Shown piece by piece: positions 8,352-18,037 of a stretch of 64,000 nucleotides of DNA (position 1 is the stretch's first letter; each line of letters starts with the position of its first letter). Below the pieces are notes generated by a model. That model was not told where the DNA came from and made no database searches. It worked only from the letters and a program-made list of their open reading frames with translations. This DNA comes from Aquabacterium sp. CECT 9606. GTDB lineage: Bacteria; Pseudomonadota; Gammaproteobacteria; Burkholderiales; Burkholderiaceae_C. Position numbers and translations under genes: made by a program. The DNA is taken from assembly GCF_918741295.1 (NCBI RefSeq), contig NZ_CAKKNB010000003.1, positions 924,577 to 988,576 on the forward strand, in the 5' to 3' direction.

Positions 8352-10145
8352 ATGATCGACTACCGCATTGAGGTGGGCAGCGCCCACGCCCATCGTTTTG
8401 TGGTCACTTTGCGCATCCCGCAGCCGCAGGCCCAGCAGCGTTTGAGCCTGCCCGTGTGGATACCCGGCAGTTACCTGGTGCGGGAGTTCGCGCGGCACTT
8501 GTCCCCGCTGACGGCGCAACAAGGCCAACACACACTTGAAGTTCAACAAGTAGACAAATCCAGTTGGGTGGTCGATTGCACGGGCAGGGGCGCGTTGACG
8601 GTCACTTGCGAGGTGTATGCGTTTGACACCTCGGTGCGGGCGGCATTTCTGGATTCACGCCGCGGTTTTTTCAACGGCACGAGCGTGTTCCTGAAAGCCG
8701 AGGGGTTTGAGGACCAGCCCCACCGCCTGAAAATTGCCGGACTGCCCAAAGGTTGGGGCGTGGCCACTGGCCTGCCGCCCGTGAAGGTCAATGCGCTTGG
8801 ATTGGGCGACTACCAGGCGCCCGACTACGACAGCCTGGTGGACCACCCTGTCGAGCTGGGCACGTTCTGGCGCGGGAGCTTCACCGCCAAGGGCGTGGTC
8901 CACGAGTTCGTCGTGTCAGGGGCCAGTACAGACCTTGACGGCCCACGGCTGCTGGCCGACACGCAACGCATTTGCGAGGCCCAGATCGCCTTCTGGCATG
9001 GCCGCCGCAAGCCCGCCTTTGGGCGCTATGTGTTCTTGCTCAATGCCGTGGACGAAGGCTATGGCGGCCTGGAGCATCGCAACAGCACCGCCCTGATCTG
9101 CAACCGCCGCGACCTGCCCCGCACAGGCCGGCCTGTCAACACCGACGCCTACCAGACGCTGCTGGGCCTGATCAGCCACGAGTACTTCCACACCTGGAAC
9201 GTCAAGCGGCTCAAGCCCGCCGAGTTCGCGCCCTACGACTACACGCAAGAGAACTACACGCAGATGCTGTGGTTCTTTGAAGGCTTCACCTCTTATTACG
9301 ACGACCAGTTTCTGCTGCGCACAGGCCTGATCGACGCCAAAACCTATTTGAGGCTGCTGGCCAAGACCATCAACCAGGTGCAGGCCACGCCAGGCCGGCA
9401 CAGCTACAGCGTGGCCCAGGCCAGCTTCGACGCCTGGACGCGCTACTACCGCCCTGATGAGAACACCGCCAACGCCACGGTGAGCTATTACACCAAGGGA
9501 TCGCTGGTGGGTTTGTGCCTGGACCTGAGCCTGCGCCAATGTCCGGTGGACGGCAAGCGCCAGCCATCACTGGACGGTGTGATGCAGCGCCTGTGGCAGT
9601 TGCAACGGCCGATTCAAGAGGCCGACATCGCCCAGGCATTGCAGGACGAGGCCACTGGCGGACCGCCCGCCTCAGCCGGCGCCCGCTCATGGGCCGATCT
9701 TTTGCACAACTGGGTCCATGGCACCGACGAGCTGCCGCTGAAAGCCTTGTTGAGCGCCGCGGGCGTGACCTGGGTGAGCAAACCCGCGGCCTTGGCGCAA
9801 AGGTTGGGCGTGCGGCTCAGCGATGCGGGCGGCGGACTCAAGGTTCAGGCCGTGATGCGCCACAGCGTGGCTGAAAGCGCCGGCCTGAGTGCCTCGGATG
9901 AACTGATCGCGCTGGACGGATGGCGCTTGCGCAAAAGCGATGACCTGGCCTTGTGGCACAACGAGCAAAAAGCCCAGGCACTGCTGATCTGCCGCGATCA
10001 GTCCATGCTGACACTCGATTTGCCTGCGTTGGCGTCCGCCAGTTCCCGGCCCAAAGGCGCCAGCGGTGACATCATCGCCCTGGCATTGACCGAGAACACC
10101 GACGCCATCACTGCACAACGACGGCATCAGTGGCTTAAGAGCTGA
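8352..10145 (+). CDS. M61 family metallopeptidase with PDZ domain
   Basis: A 597-residue zinc aminopeptidase of the M61 (glycyl aminopeptidase) family. Order of parts: an N-terminal beta domain with WIPGSYLVREFARH (36-49), the catalytic domain with HEYFH at 276-280 and the third ligand glutamate in FFEGFTSYY near 312, and a C-terminal PDZ domain around 480-560. No signal peptide is seen, so it may be cytoplasmic. It is followed after 2 bp by the DUF3108 gene, which suggests an operon. Confidence 0.92.
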   Translation: MIDYRIEVGSAHAHRFVVTLRIPQPQAQQRLSLPVWIPGSYLVREFARHLSPLTAQQGQHTLEVQQVDKSSWVVDCTGRGALTVTCEVYAFDTSVRAAFLDSRRGFFNGTSVFLKAEGFEDQPHRLKIAGLPKGWGVATGLPPVKVNALGLGDYQAPDYDSLVDHPVELGTFWRGSFTAKGVVHEFVVSGASTDLDGPRLLADTQRICEAQIAFWHGRRKPAFGRYVFLLNAVDEGYGGLEHRNSTALICNRRDLPRTGRPVNTDAYQTLLGLISHEYFHTWNVKRLKPAEFAPYDYTQENYTQMLWFFEGFTSYYDDQFLLRTGLIDAKTYLRLLAKTINQVQATPGRHSYSVAQASFDAWTRYYRPDENTANATVSYYTKGSLVGLCLDLSLRQCPVDGKRQPSLDGVMQRLWQLQRPIQEADIAQALQDEATGGPPASAGARSWADLLHNWVHGTDELPLKALLSAAGVTWVSKPAALAQRLGVRLSDAGGGLKVQAVMRHSVAESAGLSASDELIALDGWRLRKSDDLALWHNEQKAQALLICRDQSMLTLDLPALASASSRPKGASGDIIALALTENTDAITAQRRHQWLKS

Positions 10146-10147
10146 GC

Positions 10148-11299
10148 ATGGTGGAGTCGAGGTCACGTCACTGGTGGTTGCTGTTGTTCATCATCCTCGC
10201 GGTGATGGGCCTGCACGCCTGGCTGACCTTGTCCATGGCCACGCTTCTCAACGACATGCAGGCCAGCGACACCTCCGGCATCAAGCGGATGGAAGCCACG
10301 ATGATGAGCGAACTCAAACTCAGCGATCCGCCCGTGGCCGCGCCCCCTCCCCCCAAGCCACGGGCCTCGCGCAAAGCCTCTGGCCAACGCCCACCCAAAT
10401 CGCCAAGCCCCAGCGCTTCGGCCCCTGAGCCAGCACTGGCGCGGCCCGAAGAAAGCGCCAGCGCACCTGAGCAAGCCGAGTCGAGCATCACCGTGGCGGC
10501 CTCCAGCAGCGAGCCCGAATCATCAGCTTCTGAGCCTATCCCACTGGCACTGTCGGCCAGTGAACCCAGCTCGGCGAAGGGGCCGCCATTTGTCTGGCCT
10601 TTGGCCACCCGGGTCAGCTACAAGGTTCGCGGTTATTTCCGTGGTGACGTGCATGGTCAGGCCCGGGTGGAATGGGTGCGACAAGACATGGATTACCAGG
10701 TTCGGGTCGACACCACCATCGGGCCCAGCTTCGCGCCCATCGGATCCTGGAATCTGATCAGCGCCGGCACCATCACCCCCGAAGGCTTGTCGCCCAAGCG
10801 CTTCGAGCAGGTCAACCGCCTGCTGATCAAGACATCGCCCCCCCGCACCGTGGTCTTCGACCCGCAGAACGTGGTGCTGGACTCAGGCGAGAAGTTGCAG
10901 CGCACGCCGGGCATGCAAGACGCGGCGAGCCAGTTCATCCAGCTGGCCTACCAGTTCATCATGCAGCCGGACCTGCTTCGCCCGGGCAACACCATCCACA
11001 TTCCTCTGGCCTTGCCCAAACGCGTGGAGACCATTGCTTACGATGTGATTGACGAGCAGATGCTCGACACGCCCATTGGCACCATCCCCACCTTCCACGT
11101 CAAACCGCGCAAGATGTCGGCCGAAGGCGGCGTGTTGCCCGTGGAGATCTGGTTCGCCCCTGGCCTGCAGTACCTCCCCGTGCGCATCCTGGTGCGGGCG
11201 AACGAGAAAACCTACATGGATCTGCAGATGGAGCGGGCCCCTGAGCAGGCGCCCGCTGACGCGGCCTCCGCATCAGCATCGGCGCCGCCCCTGCCCTGA
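10148..11299 (+). CDS. DUF3108 domain protein, membrane-anchored
   Basis: 383 residues: a single N-terminal membrane anchor (about 9-33), a Pro/Ala/Ser/Glu-rich linker (about 55-140) typical of proteins that span the periplasm, and a DUF3108 domain (about 145-365) with a predicted lipocalin-like beta fold. DUF3108 proteins are of unknown function; the architecture suggests an envelope role. Its stop lies 7 bp from the convergent dsbC stop. Confidence 0.82.
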   Translation: MVESRSRHWWLLLFIILAVMGLHAWLTLSMATLLNDMQASDTSGIKRMEATMMSELKLSDPPVAAPPPPKPRASRKASGQRPPKSPSPSASAPEPALARPEESASAPEQAESSITVAASSSEPESSASEPIPLALSASEPSSAKGPPFVWPLATRVSYKVRGYFRGDVHGQARVEWVRQDMDYQVRVDTTIGPSFAPIGSWNLISAGTITPEGLSPKRFEQVNRLLIKTSPPRTVVFDPQNVVLDSGEKLQRTPGMQDAASQFIQLAYQFIMQPDLLRPGNTIHIPLALPKRVETIAYDVIDEQMLDTPIGTIPTFHVKPRKMSAEGGVLPVEIWFAPGLQYLPVRILVRANEKTYMDLQMERAPEQAPADAASASASAPPLP

Positions 11300-11306
11300 A
11301 GTTCAA

Positions 11307-12077
11307 TCAGGATGCGCTGCCCACCTTGGCAGCGGCCTTGGTCAAGCGCTGCTCGATGACATTGACGGGCGCGGCCGATGGCAGGCGGGTGCCGTCTTCA
11401 AAGAACATGGAAGGGGTGCCGTTCACGCGCAGTTTCTGAGCCAGCGCATTGTTGCGTTGTGTGGGCGTGGCGCACATGCCGAAAGCCTTGGCGGGCTCGG
11501 CCCCTGTCAGCATCCAGTCGCGCCAGGCCTGCGTGCGGTCTTTCAGGCACCAGATGTTGTTGGCCTTGACCTTGGAGTCATCACCCAGGATGGCCACCAC
11601 GAAGGTGTAGACGGTCACGTCCTTGACCTGTTGCAGGTCTTTTTCAAGGCGCTTGCAATAGCCACAGTTGGGGTCGGCGAAGATCACCATGCGGCGTTTG
11701 CCATTCCCGTTTTTCCAGACCACGGCATCTTTGAGCGGCAGGCTGGCGAAATCAATCTGGTTGATTTCGTCCATGCGCTCCTCGGTCAGATTGCGTTGGG
11801 TTTTGGTCTCCAGCAGGTTGCCCTGGATGACGAACTCGCCTTTGGGGTCGGTGTAGATGATGTTGTTGCCGGAGCGCAGCTCGATCAGGCCAGGCATGGG
11901 CGTGGTTTGCGCCGAGTCGATGGGCGGAAAATCAGGCAGGTTCTGGGTCAGCTTCTGCTTGAGCTGCGCCAACTGAGCGGGCGACAACTCGCCGGCCCAG
12001 CTGGCCGAGGCCACCAGCACCAGACCAGCACTCAAGAGGGCCCGCAAAGGGGAGTGAAAAATAGAGAGGCGATTCAT
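11307..12077 (-). CDS. dsbC: Periplasmic disulfide isomerase, DsbC family
   Basis: Thioredoxin-fold protein that reshuffles wrong disulfides in the periplasm. At 256 residues it has a signal peptide ending around ASASWA-GEL, an N-terminal dimerisation domain, and a C-terminal thioredoxin domain with the active site CGYC in ADPNCGYCKR. The ATG at 12077 with an upstream AAGG is preferred over a TTG at 12101, since the signal peptide then starts normally. It lies 20 bp downstream of the UbiH-family gene. Confidence 0.93.
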   Translation of the reverse strand: MNRLSIFHSPLRALLSAGLVLVASASWAGELSPAQLAQLKQKLTQNLPDFPPIDSAQTTPMPGLIELRSGNNIIYTDPKGEFVIQGNLLETKTQRNLTEERMDEINQIDFASLPLKDAVVWKNGNGKRRMVIFADPNCGYCKRLEKDLQQVKDVTVYTFVVAILGDDSKVKANNIWCLKDRTQAWRDWMLTGAEPAKAFGMCATPTQRNNALAQKLRVNGTPSMFFEDGTRLPSAAPVNVIEQRLTKAAAKVGSAS

Positions 12078-12097
12078 GGTGGCAACCTTATTGGGTT

Positions 12098-13258
12098 TCA
12101 AGCATCAAGTGCGCGGCTGACCAGCCAGCGTTTGACAGGAGACATTTGGTCTAACAGAGCCATGCCGGTGTTGCGAAGTTCCCTGAATGGTGCACGATCA
12201 TCCGCAAACAGGTGCAACAGGCCATCGGTGACCCCGGCCATGGCGCGGGTTGGCAACTCGCGCCGGCGAGCGTAACGCCGCAGCAAACGCTCGTCACCCG
12301 CGGTGCGCCAAGGCTCCAGCTCACGGGCCTCGGTCAAGGTATTCACGAGGGTATCGACATCGGCCAGGCCCAAATTGAGCCCCTGCCCCGCCAAAGGATG
12401 AACCTGGTGCGCGGCATCGCCCAGCAGCACCCAACCCGGGCCGCTCCACCTTTCAGCTTGCGCCAGGGCCAAGGGCCACGACGCCACGCGGGACGTCAAG
12501 GACAAAGGGCCCAAGACAGCCGACGCGCCCGGGTCGACCTCGTCAAGCGCCTGGCGCAAGGCGGCTTCGAAATCAGCTGGCGCCATGGCCATGACTTCTT
12601 TCGCCCTCGACTGGGGCAAAGACCAGACCAAGCCGTAGGACGCGCCCGGTTCAGGGTCGTGAAAAGGCAGCAAGGCCAGCACATCAGGCGAGCGGAACCA
12701 TTGGCGGGCCACACCGTGGTGGGGTTGGCCACTGCGCAACCGGGCGGCAACGCCCCAATGGCCGTAGTCCGCCCTGCTGAAATCCACGCCCAAAGCCGCC
12801 CGGGTGGCCGAGTGCTTGCCCTCGCAGATGGCCAGCAGATCGGCATCCACCGGCGGCACACCATCGGCCAAAGGCGGCACCACAGTGACGTGCGGGGCGA
12901 ACTTCAAGGCCTCGCCCAGCAATTGTTCCAGCGCGGCTGCATCCACGATCCATGCCAGCTCGGACACACATTGCTGCCAGGCCGAAAACGCCAGGTGCCC
13001 CCGACCATCCCCGCGGATCTGCATGTCATGCACCGGCGTTGACGCCAATTGCAACCTGGGCCAGATGCGCAGCCGCTCCAATAAAGCGACAGAGCGGGAA
13101 TTCAGGGCGTAGGTTCGAATATCCTCCGCCATGGCTTGACCGCCTTGTTCAGCGCAGGCCCAAGCCACGCGCCAACCATTGCTGGACAGTGCCAGGGCCA
13201 GGCTTCGGGCCACCGCGCCCGAGCCGCTCACACACACGTCGAATTTTTTTGTCGTCAT
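12098..13258 (-). CDS. FAD-dependent hydroxylase, UbiH/UbiF/Coq6 family
   Basis: A 386-residue flavoprotein monooxygenase of the ubiquinone ring hydroxylase family. The second FAD motif GDAAHQVHPLAGQGLNLGL is fully conserved. In the N-terminal dinucleotide motif the third glycine is Ala (VSGSGAVARS). Which ring position it hydroxylates (UbiH, UbiF, UbiI or UbiM) cannot be told from sequence. It is upstream of dsbC and divergent from the hybrid kinase. Confidence 0.88.
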   Translation of the reverse strand: MTTKKFDVCVSGSGAVARSLALALSSNGWRVAWACAEQGGQAMAEDIRTYALNSRSVALLERLRIWPRLQLASTPVHDMQIRGDGRGHLAFSAWQQCVSELAWIVDAAALEQLLGEALKFAPHVTVVPPLADGVPPVDADLLAICEGKHSATRAALGVDFSRADYGHWGVAARLRSGQPHHGVARQWFRSPDVLALLPFHDPEPGASYGLVWSLPQSRAKEVMAMAPADFEAALRQALDEVDPGASAVLGPLSLTSRVASWPLALAQAERWSGPGWVLLGDAAHQVHPLAGQGLNLGLADVDTLVNTLTEARELEPWRTAGDERLLRRYARRRELPTRAMAGVTDGLLHLFADDRAPFRELRNTGMALLDQMSPVKRWLVSRALDA

Positions 13259-13279
13259 CTAGGGATTCTAGGTAATCCG

Positions 13280-13307
13280 TTGACCGAAAGACCAGTCACC
13301 ATAAAGT
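13280..13307 (+). promoter_or_regulatory. Candidate sigma-70 promoter for hybrid kinase
   Basis: TTGACC (13280-13285) and TAAAGT (13302-13307) are separated by 16 bp and lie 20 bp before the kinase ATG, in the 68-bp gap divergent from the UbiH-family gene. The match to consensus is moderate. Initiation here would give a leader of about a dozen bases. Confidence 0.4.
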
Positions 13308-13326
13308 GTCGGGTAAGTGACATTCA

Positions 13327-15204
13327 ATGATCAATGAACAGGGACACGCATTGGATCAAATGAAACGGCCTGAGCCGCCCGGCGAACTGCGCCGCGATCG
13401 GTTTTTGTCGCTGATCGAAAGGAAAACCGCGCTGGGGTTCTACCTCATCGCGGCGGTCGCCTGCCTGCTGGTCTGGGGCAGTGAATTGATCGCCGGCATC
13501 AGCACGCCCCACGACCGTTGGGCCCAGCCCGTGCTCGCCTTGTTGCTGCTGTGGATGTGGGCCATGCTGCGGCGCAACCCGCAATCGCTGATGCTCACGC
13601 AGCGCGTGGTGGTGGCGGGTGTGTGCCTGTATTTCGTGATCGGCTCGCTCAGCGTCCTGATCTTCAACCAGCAACCCGCATCGCCTTACTGGATCGCCAC
13701 CAATTTCCAGTGGATGCCGGTGGTGGCCCTGCTGATGCACATTGCCTGGCCATGGCGCTGGGCGGTCAGCCTGTCGATCGCGCTGCTGGCACTGGTGGCC
13801 ATCCCCGCTTGGTTGCTGGAGGTCGGGGCGCACGACAGGGTCTGGTCGGGCGTGGTCCGCTCGCTGGTGGTCAACGGCGTGTTGATGCAGATCACTTTTC
13901 TGGTCAGCTTGCTCAGCGTGACGCGGCTCAAGCATGGTGTCAGCCTGGTGGTGGCGGGTGATCCGCACGGCCCCACCGACGCCCGCGATGCCCTGAATGC
14001 CTGGGTGCAAGAGCGCACCTCCGAGCTGGCGCAAGCCAGGGACACCGCGGAGACGGCCTCCTTGGCCAAGAGCCGCTTCCTGGCGGTCATGAGCCATGAA
14101 CTTCGCACGCCCCTGCACGCCATGCTTGTTTCGGCCGATCTGCTGGCAGATCACCCCGAGCGCGCGCGCGATCCACGCGATGCGCTGCTGATCAAGACCA
14201 TCCACAGCAGTGGTCAACACCTGCTGACCTTGATCGACCAAGTGCTCGAGCTGTCGCGCATCGAGTCTGGCAAGGTGGACCCTGTGCTGGCACCGCTGGA
14301 CCTGTCGGCGATCGCGGACAAGGCGTTGGCGGCGGTGTCGCCCCAGGCCACCGTCAAAGGCCTGGAATTGCGCCGCCATGTCAGCCCCAGCCTGGCCTTG
14401 AGCCGCATGGGCGACGAATTGCGGCTCACCCAGGTGCTGATCAACCTGCTGGCCAATGCGATCAAGTTCACCGACCGTGGACACGTGTCGCTCAGCATGG
14501 GCCCCAGCCCGACCAAAGCCGTGGATGGCGTGGCGGGCGTGCGGCTGTCGGTCAGCGACACGGGGCAAGGCATGTCGCAGTCAGAGCAATCACGCGTGTT
14601 CGAGGCCTTCTTCCAGGCGGACACCAACAGCACCCGCACCAATGGCGGCGTGGGCCTGGGCTTGACCATCACGCAAGAGCTGGTGGGCCTGATGCACGGC
14701 ACCATCAACGTGAACAGCCGTGAGCGCCAAGGCACCAGGATTGACATCGATCTGCCTCTGCCAGTGCTGGCCGAAGACGCGCGGGTGCCCGTGCGCCGGG
14801 TGCTGGGCAGCCCTGACTTGAAAGGCACCGAGGTGCTGGTGGTAGACGACGACCCCGTCAACAGCATGCTGGCCGCCGAGGTGCTGCGCGCGGCGGGGGC
14901 CACCGTGTTCACCGCCGACACAGGGCCGGCCGCACTGGCTTTCCTGCGCCAGCACACCCCCAATGTTGTGCTGATGGACTGGCGCATGCCCGGCATGGAC
15001 GGCCTGGAAGCCACCCGCCGGGTCCGCCAGGGCGAGGCCGGCACCAAGTCGCTGGACGTGCCCGTGCTGGGCCTGACGGCCAATGCCTTCTCGGAAGACC
15101 GCAGCGCCTGCCTGAACGCCGGCATGAACCATGTCCTGACCAAACCCGTGGACCGCCAACAACTGCTGGAAGAAGTGGGATATTGGGCGACTCAATCGGC
15201 CTGA
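13327..15204 (+). CDS. Membrane hybrid histidine kinase with receiver domain
   Basis: A 625-residue hybrid sensor. About six hydrophobic segments occupy residues 35-205 with no large periplasmic loop, so it probably senses a membrane or intracellular signal. HisKA follows with His257 in MSHELRTPLHAM, an HATPase with the N, G1 and G2 boxes, and a C-terminal receiver domain whose phospho-acceptor is Asp551 in LMDWRMPGMDG. No response regulator or Hpt gene is adjacent, so the partner is unknown. The start ATG lacks a clear ribosome-binding site. Confidence 0.93.
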   Translation: MINEQGHALDQMKRPEPPGELRRDRFLSLIERKTALGFYLIAAVACLLVWGSELIAGISTPHDRWAQPVLALLLLWMWAMLRRNPQSLMLTQRVVVAGVCLYFVIGSLSVLIFNQQPASPYWIATNFQWMPVVALLMHIAWPWRWAVSLSIALLALVAIPAWLLEVGAHDRVWSGVVRSLVVNGVLMQITFLVSLLSVTRLKHGVSLVVAGDPHGPTDARDALNAWVQERTSELAQARDTAETASLAKSRFLAVMSHELRTPLHAMLVSADLLADHPERARDPRDALLIKTIHSSGQHLLTLIDQVLELSRIESGKVDPVLAPLDLSAIADKALAAVSPQATVKGLELRRHVSPSLALSRMGDELRLTQVLINLLANAIKFTDRGHVSLSMGPSPTKAVDGVAGVRLSVSDTGQGMSQSEQSRVFEAFFQADTNSTRTNGGVGLGLTITQELVGLMHGTINVNSRERQGTRIDIDLPLPVLAEDARVPVRRVLGSPDLKGTEVLVVDDDPVNSMLAAEVLRAAGATVFTADTGPAALAFLRQHTPNVVLMDWRMPGMDGLEATRRVRQGEAGTKSLDVPVLGLTANAFSEDRSACLNAGMNHVLTKPVDRQQLLEEVGYWATQSA

Positions 15205-15223
15205 ACCCGCACACCCGCGATCG

Positions 15224-15233
15224 CCGGTAAAAT
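15224..15233 (+). promoter_or_regulatory. Candidate -10 region for ychF (CCGGTAAAAT)
   Basis: CCGGTAAAAT followed four bases later by GGTT lies 34 bp upstream of the ychF ATG. It is identical to the element upstream of acpP on the other strand. No good -35 box is at standard spacing, so it may be a GG-extended -10 promoter; this is inference. Confidence 0.35.
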
Positions 15234-15267
15234 AGGGGGTTATCCACCCTCCAGTCCAGGAACGTCC

Positions 15268-16359
15268 ATGAGCCTCAAATGCGGCATCGTGGGTCTGCCA
15301 AACGTCGGCAAGTCCACCCTTTTCAACGCGCTGACCAAGGCCGGCATCGCCGCCGAGAACTACCCGTTCTGCACCATCGAGCCCAATGTGGGCATCGTTG
15401 AACTGCCCGACCCGCGCCTGGGCGCCCTGTCGGAGATCGTCAAGCCCGAGCGCATCGTGCCAGCCATTGTTGAATTCGTCGACATCGCCGGCCTGGTGGC
15501 GGGCGCCTCGCAAGGCGAAGGCCTGGGCAACAAGTTCCTCTCGCACATCCGCGAAACCGACGCCATCATCAACGTGGTGCGCTGTTTTGAAGACGACAAC
15601 GTGATCCACGTGGCCGGCAAGGTCGATCCGATCTCCGACATCGAGGTCATCCAGACCGAGTTGTGCCTGGCCGACCTGGGCACGGTTGAAAAAAGCCTGC
15701 ACCGCTACAACAAGACCGCCCGCTCCGGCGACAAGGAAGCGGCCGCCTTGGTCAAGGTGCTGGAGAAGTGCCAGGCCGCGCTGGACCAGGCCCAACCTGT
15801 GCGCTCGATCGACTTCAGCAAGGAAGAACTGGTGCTGGTCAAGCCGCTGTGCCTGATCACCGCCAAGCCAGCGATGTTCGTGGGCAATGTGGACGAGAGC
15901 GGTTTCGAGAACAACCCCTTCCTGGACCGACTGAAGGACTACGCCGCCAAGCAGAACGCGCCTGTCGTGGCCATCTGTGCCAAGACCGAAGCCGAGCTGT
16001 CGGAGATGAGCGACGAAGACCGCGCCATGTTCCTGGCCGAAATGGGCCAGGATGAGCCCGGCCTGAACCGTTTGATCCGCGCCGCTTTCAAGCTGCTGGG
16101 CCTGCAGACGTATTTCACGGCAGGCGTCAAGGAAGTGCGCGCCTGGACCATCCACATTGGCGACACGGCGCCTCAGGCAGCCGGCGTGATCCACACGGAT
16201 TTTGAGCGGGGGTTCATCCGCGCCCAAACCATCGCCTTTGACGACTTCATCACCTTCAAGGGTGAGCAAGGCGCGAAGGACGCGGGCAAGATGCGCGCGG
16301 AAGGCAAGGAGTACGTCGTCAAGGATGGCGATGTGTTGAATTTCTTGTTCAACGTCTGA
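15268..16359 (+). CDS. ychF: Redox-regulated ATPase/GTPase YchF (OLA1 family)
   Basis: Universally conserved P-loop NTPase of the Obg group that prefers ATP and associates with ribosomes. At 363 residues it has the normal length, with GLPNVGKST at the N-terminus, the switch region [19 protein letters not shown], and a C-terminal TGS-like domain that includes [18 protein letters not shown]. An AGGA element precedes the ATG. It appears monocistronic, ending in a convergent region with an inverted repeat. Confidence 0.97.
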   Translation: MSLKCGIVGLPNVGKSTLFNALTKAGIAAENYPFCTIEPNVGIVELPDPRLGALSEIVKPERIVPAIVEFVDIAGLVAGASQGEGLGNKFLSHIRETDAIINVVRCFEDDNVIHVAGKVDPISDIEVIQTELCLADLGTVEKSLHRYNKTARSGDKEAAALVKVLEKCQAALDQAQPVRSIDFSKEELVLVKPLCLITAKPAMFVGNVDESGFENNPFLDRLKDYAAKQNAPVVAICAKTEAELSEMSDEDRAMFLAEMGQDEPGLNRLIRAAFKLLGLQTYFTAGVKEVRAWTIHIGDTAPQAAGVIHTDFERGFIRAQTIAFDDFITFKGEQGAKDAGKMRAEGKEYVVKDGDVLNFLFNV

Positions 16360-16367
16360 ACGAGAAA

Positions 16368-16406
16368 GGCGATTTCAAAAAGCTGTTCAGGCCCATTGAA
16401 ATCGCC
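16368..16406. terminator. Inverted repeat between convergent ychF and PEP-CTERM gene
   Basis: GGCGATTTC (16368-16376) and GAAATCGCC (16398-16406) form a 9-bp perfect stem around a 21-nt loop, 8 bp after the ychF stop and 25 bp from the stop of the facing gene. The symmetry would serve both directions, but no U-tract follows and the loop is long, so it may act as a 3'-end stabiliser instead. Confidence 0.45.
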
Positions 16407-16431
16407 AGATCAATGCTGCACAACGGGTTGA

Positions 16432-17010
16432 TCAGCGGCGGCGGCGCCTCAGGGCGATGCCAGCCACGCCCAGGCCTGCCGCCAGCAAGGCATACGATTC
16501 GGGTTCCGGCACGGCCGACGGGCTGTACCACAGCGAGGTGTCAGCACCCGAGATGCCCACGCCTTGGATGTGCACCGCAAAGCTCAGCGTATCGAGGCTT
16601 TGGTTGGCGCCGACCCACGTCCAGCTCACCGACTCGTTGTCGATCAGCCGGGCTTGCTTGGGCCCCGTCAGGTCAAAGCGGAAGTCGAACACGCCACCGG
16701 GGCCGCCACCATTGGCGAGGGCCACAGGTGAGTCGCCCACAACGGACGAGATCGAACCCGTCTTCAGGCCATCTACCGCGATGGCGCCCAGGAATGAACT
16801 GGTGCCCAGCAGGTCAAGGCCGGTGGCGGACAGCGAGAAATTGAGGTCATTGCCGCTTTCGGTCACGGTCAGGGTGGCCAAGTTGAGCTCTTGCGGGCCA
16901 TTGCCGGCCAACAGGGCGCCAAAGGTGTAGGTGGCGGCCTGGCTGCTCATGGCCACCAGTGAAACCGATGTCGCGACGAGCGCGGCGCGGGCTGCTTGCT
17001 TGATGTTCAT
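16432..17010 (-). CDS. PEP-CTERM sorting domain protein
   Basis: A 192-residue exported protein. It has an N-terminal signal peptide (AMSSQA-ATY), a beta-rich body without a recognised domain, and a classic PEP-CTERM tail: VPEPESYALLAAGLGVAGIAL followed by an arginine run. Such tails are processed by exosortase and accompany exopolysaccharide export. No exosortase or EPS gene is in the window. AGAGGACAGCA precedes the ATG. It follows the DUF72 gene by 88 bp on the same strand, and its own function is unknown. Confidence 0.9.
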   Translation of the reverse strand: MNIKQAARAALVATSVSLVAMSSQAATYTFGALLAGNGPQELNLATLTVTESGNDLNFSLSATGLDLLGTSSFLGAIAVDGLKTGSISSVVGDSPVALANGGGPGGVFDFRFDLTGPKQARLIDNESVSWTWVGANQSLDTLSFAVHIQGVGISGADTSLWYSPSAVPEPESYALLAAGLGVAGIALRRRRR

Positions 17011-17098
17011 TGCTGTCCTCTGGGATTTGGTCGTTTGAATTTGATGCGCGCACGAGACACGTTTCCATCAAGGTATACGAAGACCGTTGAACGATGTG

Positions 17099-18037
17099 TT
17101 AGGAAGCGTTCACAAGCACCCCTTGTTCAGGGGGACTGAAGCTTGGCAAACCCAGCTTGCCCATCAAGGAGGTCGCGTCGAAAGGGGCCCTGACCTTGAT
17201 GTCGTTGTCGAAGTAGCAATGGACGTCACGGTGCGCGCGCTTGGGCGGCGCGTGGTCCGGATCAACAAGGTGGGCATCCTTTGGCTGATCACCATTTGAC
17301 CAGGCGGCAATGCGCGTGGCCCAGCGGTCCAAAGCCTTGTCGGTGTACCCGCTGGCGTACAACTCGGCATCGCCGTGCAAGCGCAGGTACATGAAGTCGG
17401 CGGTCACGTCCTCCAGGTATGGCCATTTGCCTGCCGTGTCGGCCACGACCAAAGCCACGCGGTGGTGGCGCAGCATCTTGATGAAAGCGGGGTCCGCGAA
17501 ACTCTCGTGGCGGATTTCGATGGCGTGCCGGAGGGGCCGGTTGGCATCGATCTCCAGACTCTCGCGCTTGGCCATGAAAACATCGCGCTGTTTGGCCAGC
17601 TTCTGGGCGGCCTCGGTGTCGTGAGGCAGTTCGCTGAGAAAGGTTTCCATCAGATCGGCATTGAAGTGAAAGCTCGGCGGAAACTGCCACAGCACCGGCC
17701 CCAGCTTTTGACGCAAACGCAATACACCCGAGGCGAAGAAATTGGCCAGAGGTTGGTGCACATCCTGCAATCGGCGGATATGGGTGATGTAACGGGGTGC
17801 CTTGACGCTGAAGACAAAATCATCTGGCGTTTGCTCAAACCATTGCGCGAAGCTGTCCGGCTTTTGCATGGCGTAGAAAGTGCCGTTGATTTCAATGCTG
17901 GGCAAGGCGCGCGAGGCGTACTCCAGCTCGCGACGCTGCACCAACTTCTTGGGATAGAACACACCACGCCAGGGCTCGTAGCGCCAGCCAGAAATGCCGA
18001 TGCGGATGATGCTGTGGGGAGACGGGTTGACATTCAT
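17099..18037 (-). CDS. DUF72 domain protein (YecE family)
   Basis: A 313-residue TIM-barrel-like protein of the DUF72/YecE family; biochemical function unknown. Recognised by IRIGISGWRYEPWRGVFYPKKL near the start, SIEINGTFY, and VVADTAGKWPY. The ATG at 18037 overlaps the recQ stop by 4 bp (ATGA), so it is probably translated by coupling to recQ. Confidence 0.9.
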   Translation of the reverse strand: MNVNPSPHSIIRIGISGWRYEPWRGVFYPKKLVQRRELEYASRALPSIEINGTFYAMQKPDSFAQWFEQTPDDFVFSVKAPRYITHIRRLQDVHQPLANFFASGVLRLRQKLGPVLWQFPPSFHFNADLMETFLSELPHDTEAAQKLAKQRDVFMAKRESLEIDANRPLRHAIEIRHESFADPAFIKMLRHHRVALVVADTAGKWPYLEDVTADFMYLRLHGDAELYASGYTDKALDRWATRIAAWSNGDQPKDAHLVDPDHAPPKRAHRDVHCYFDNDIKVRAPFDATSLMGKLGLPSFSPPEQGVLVNAS

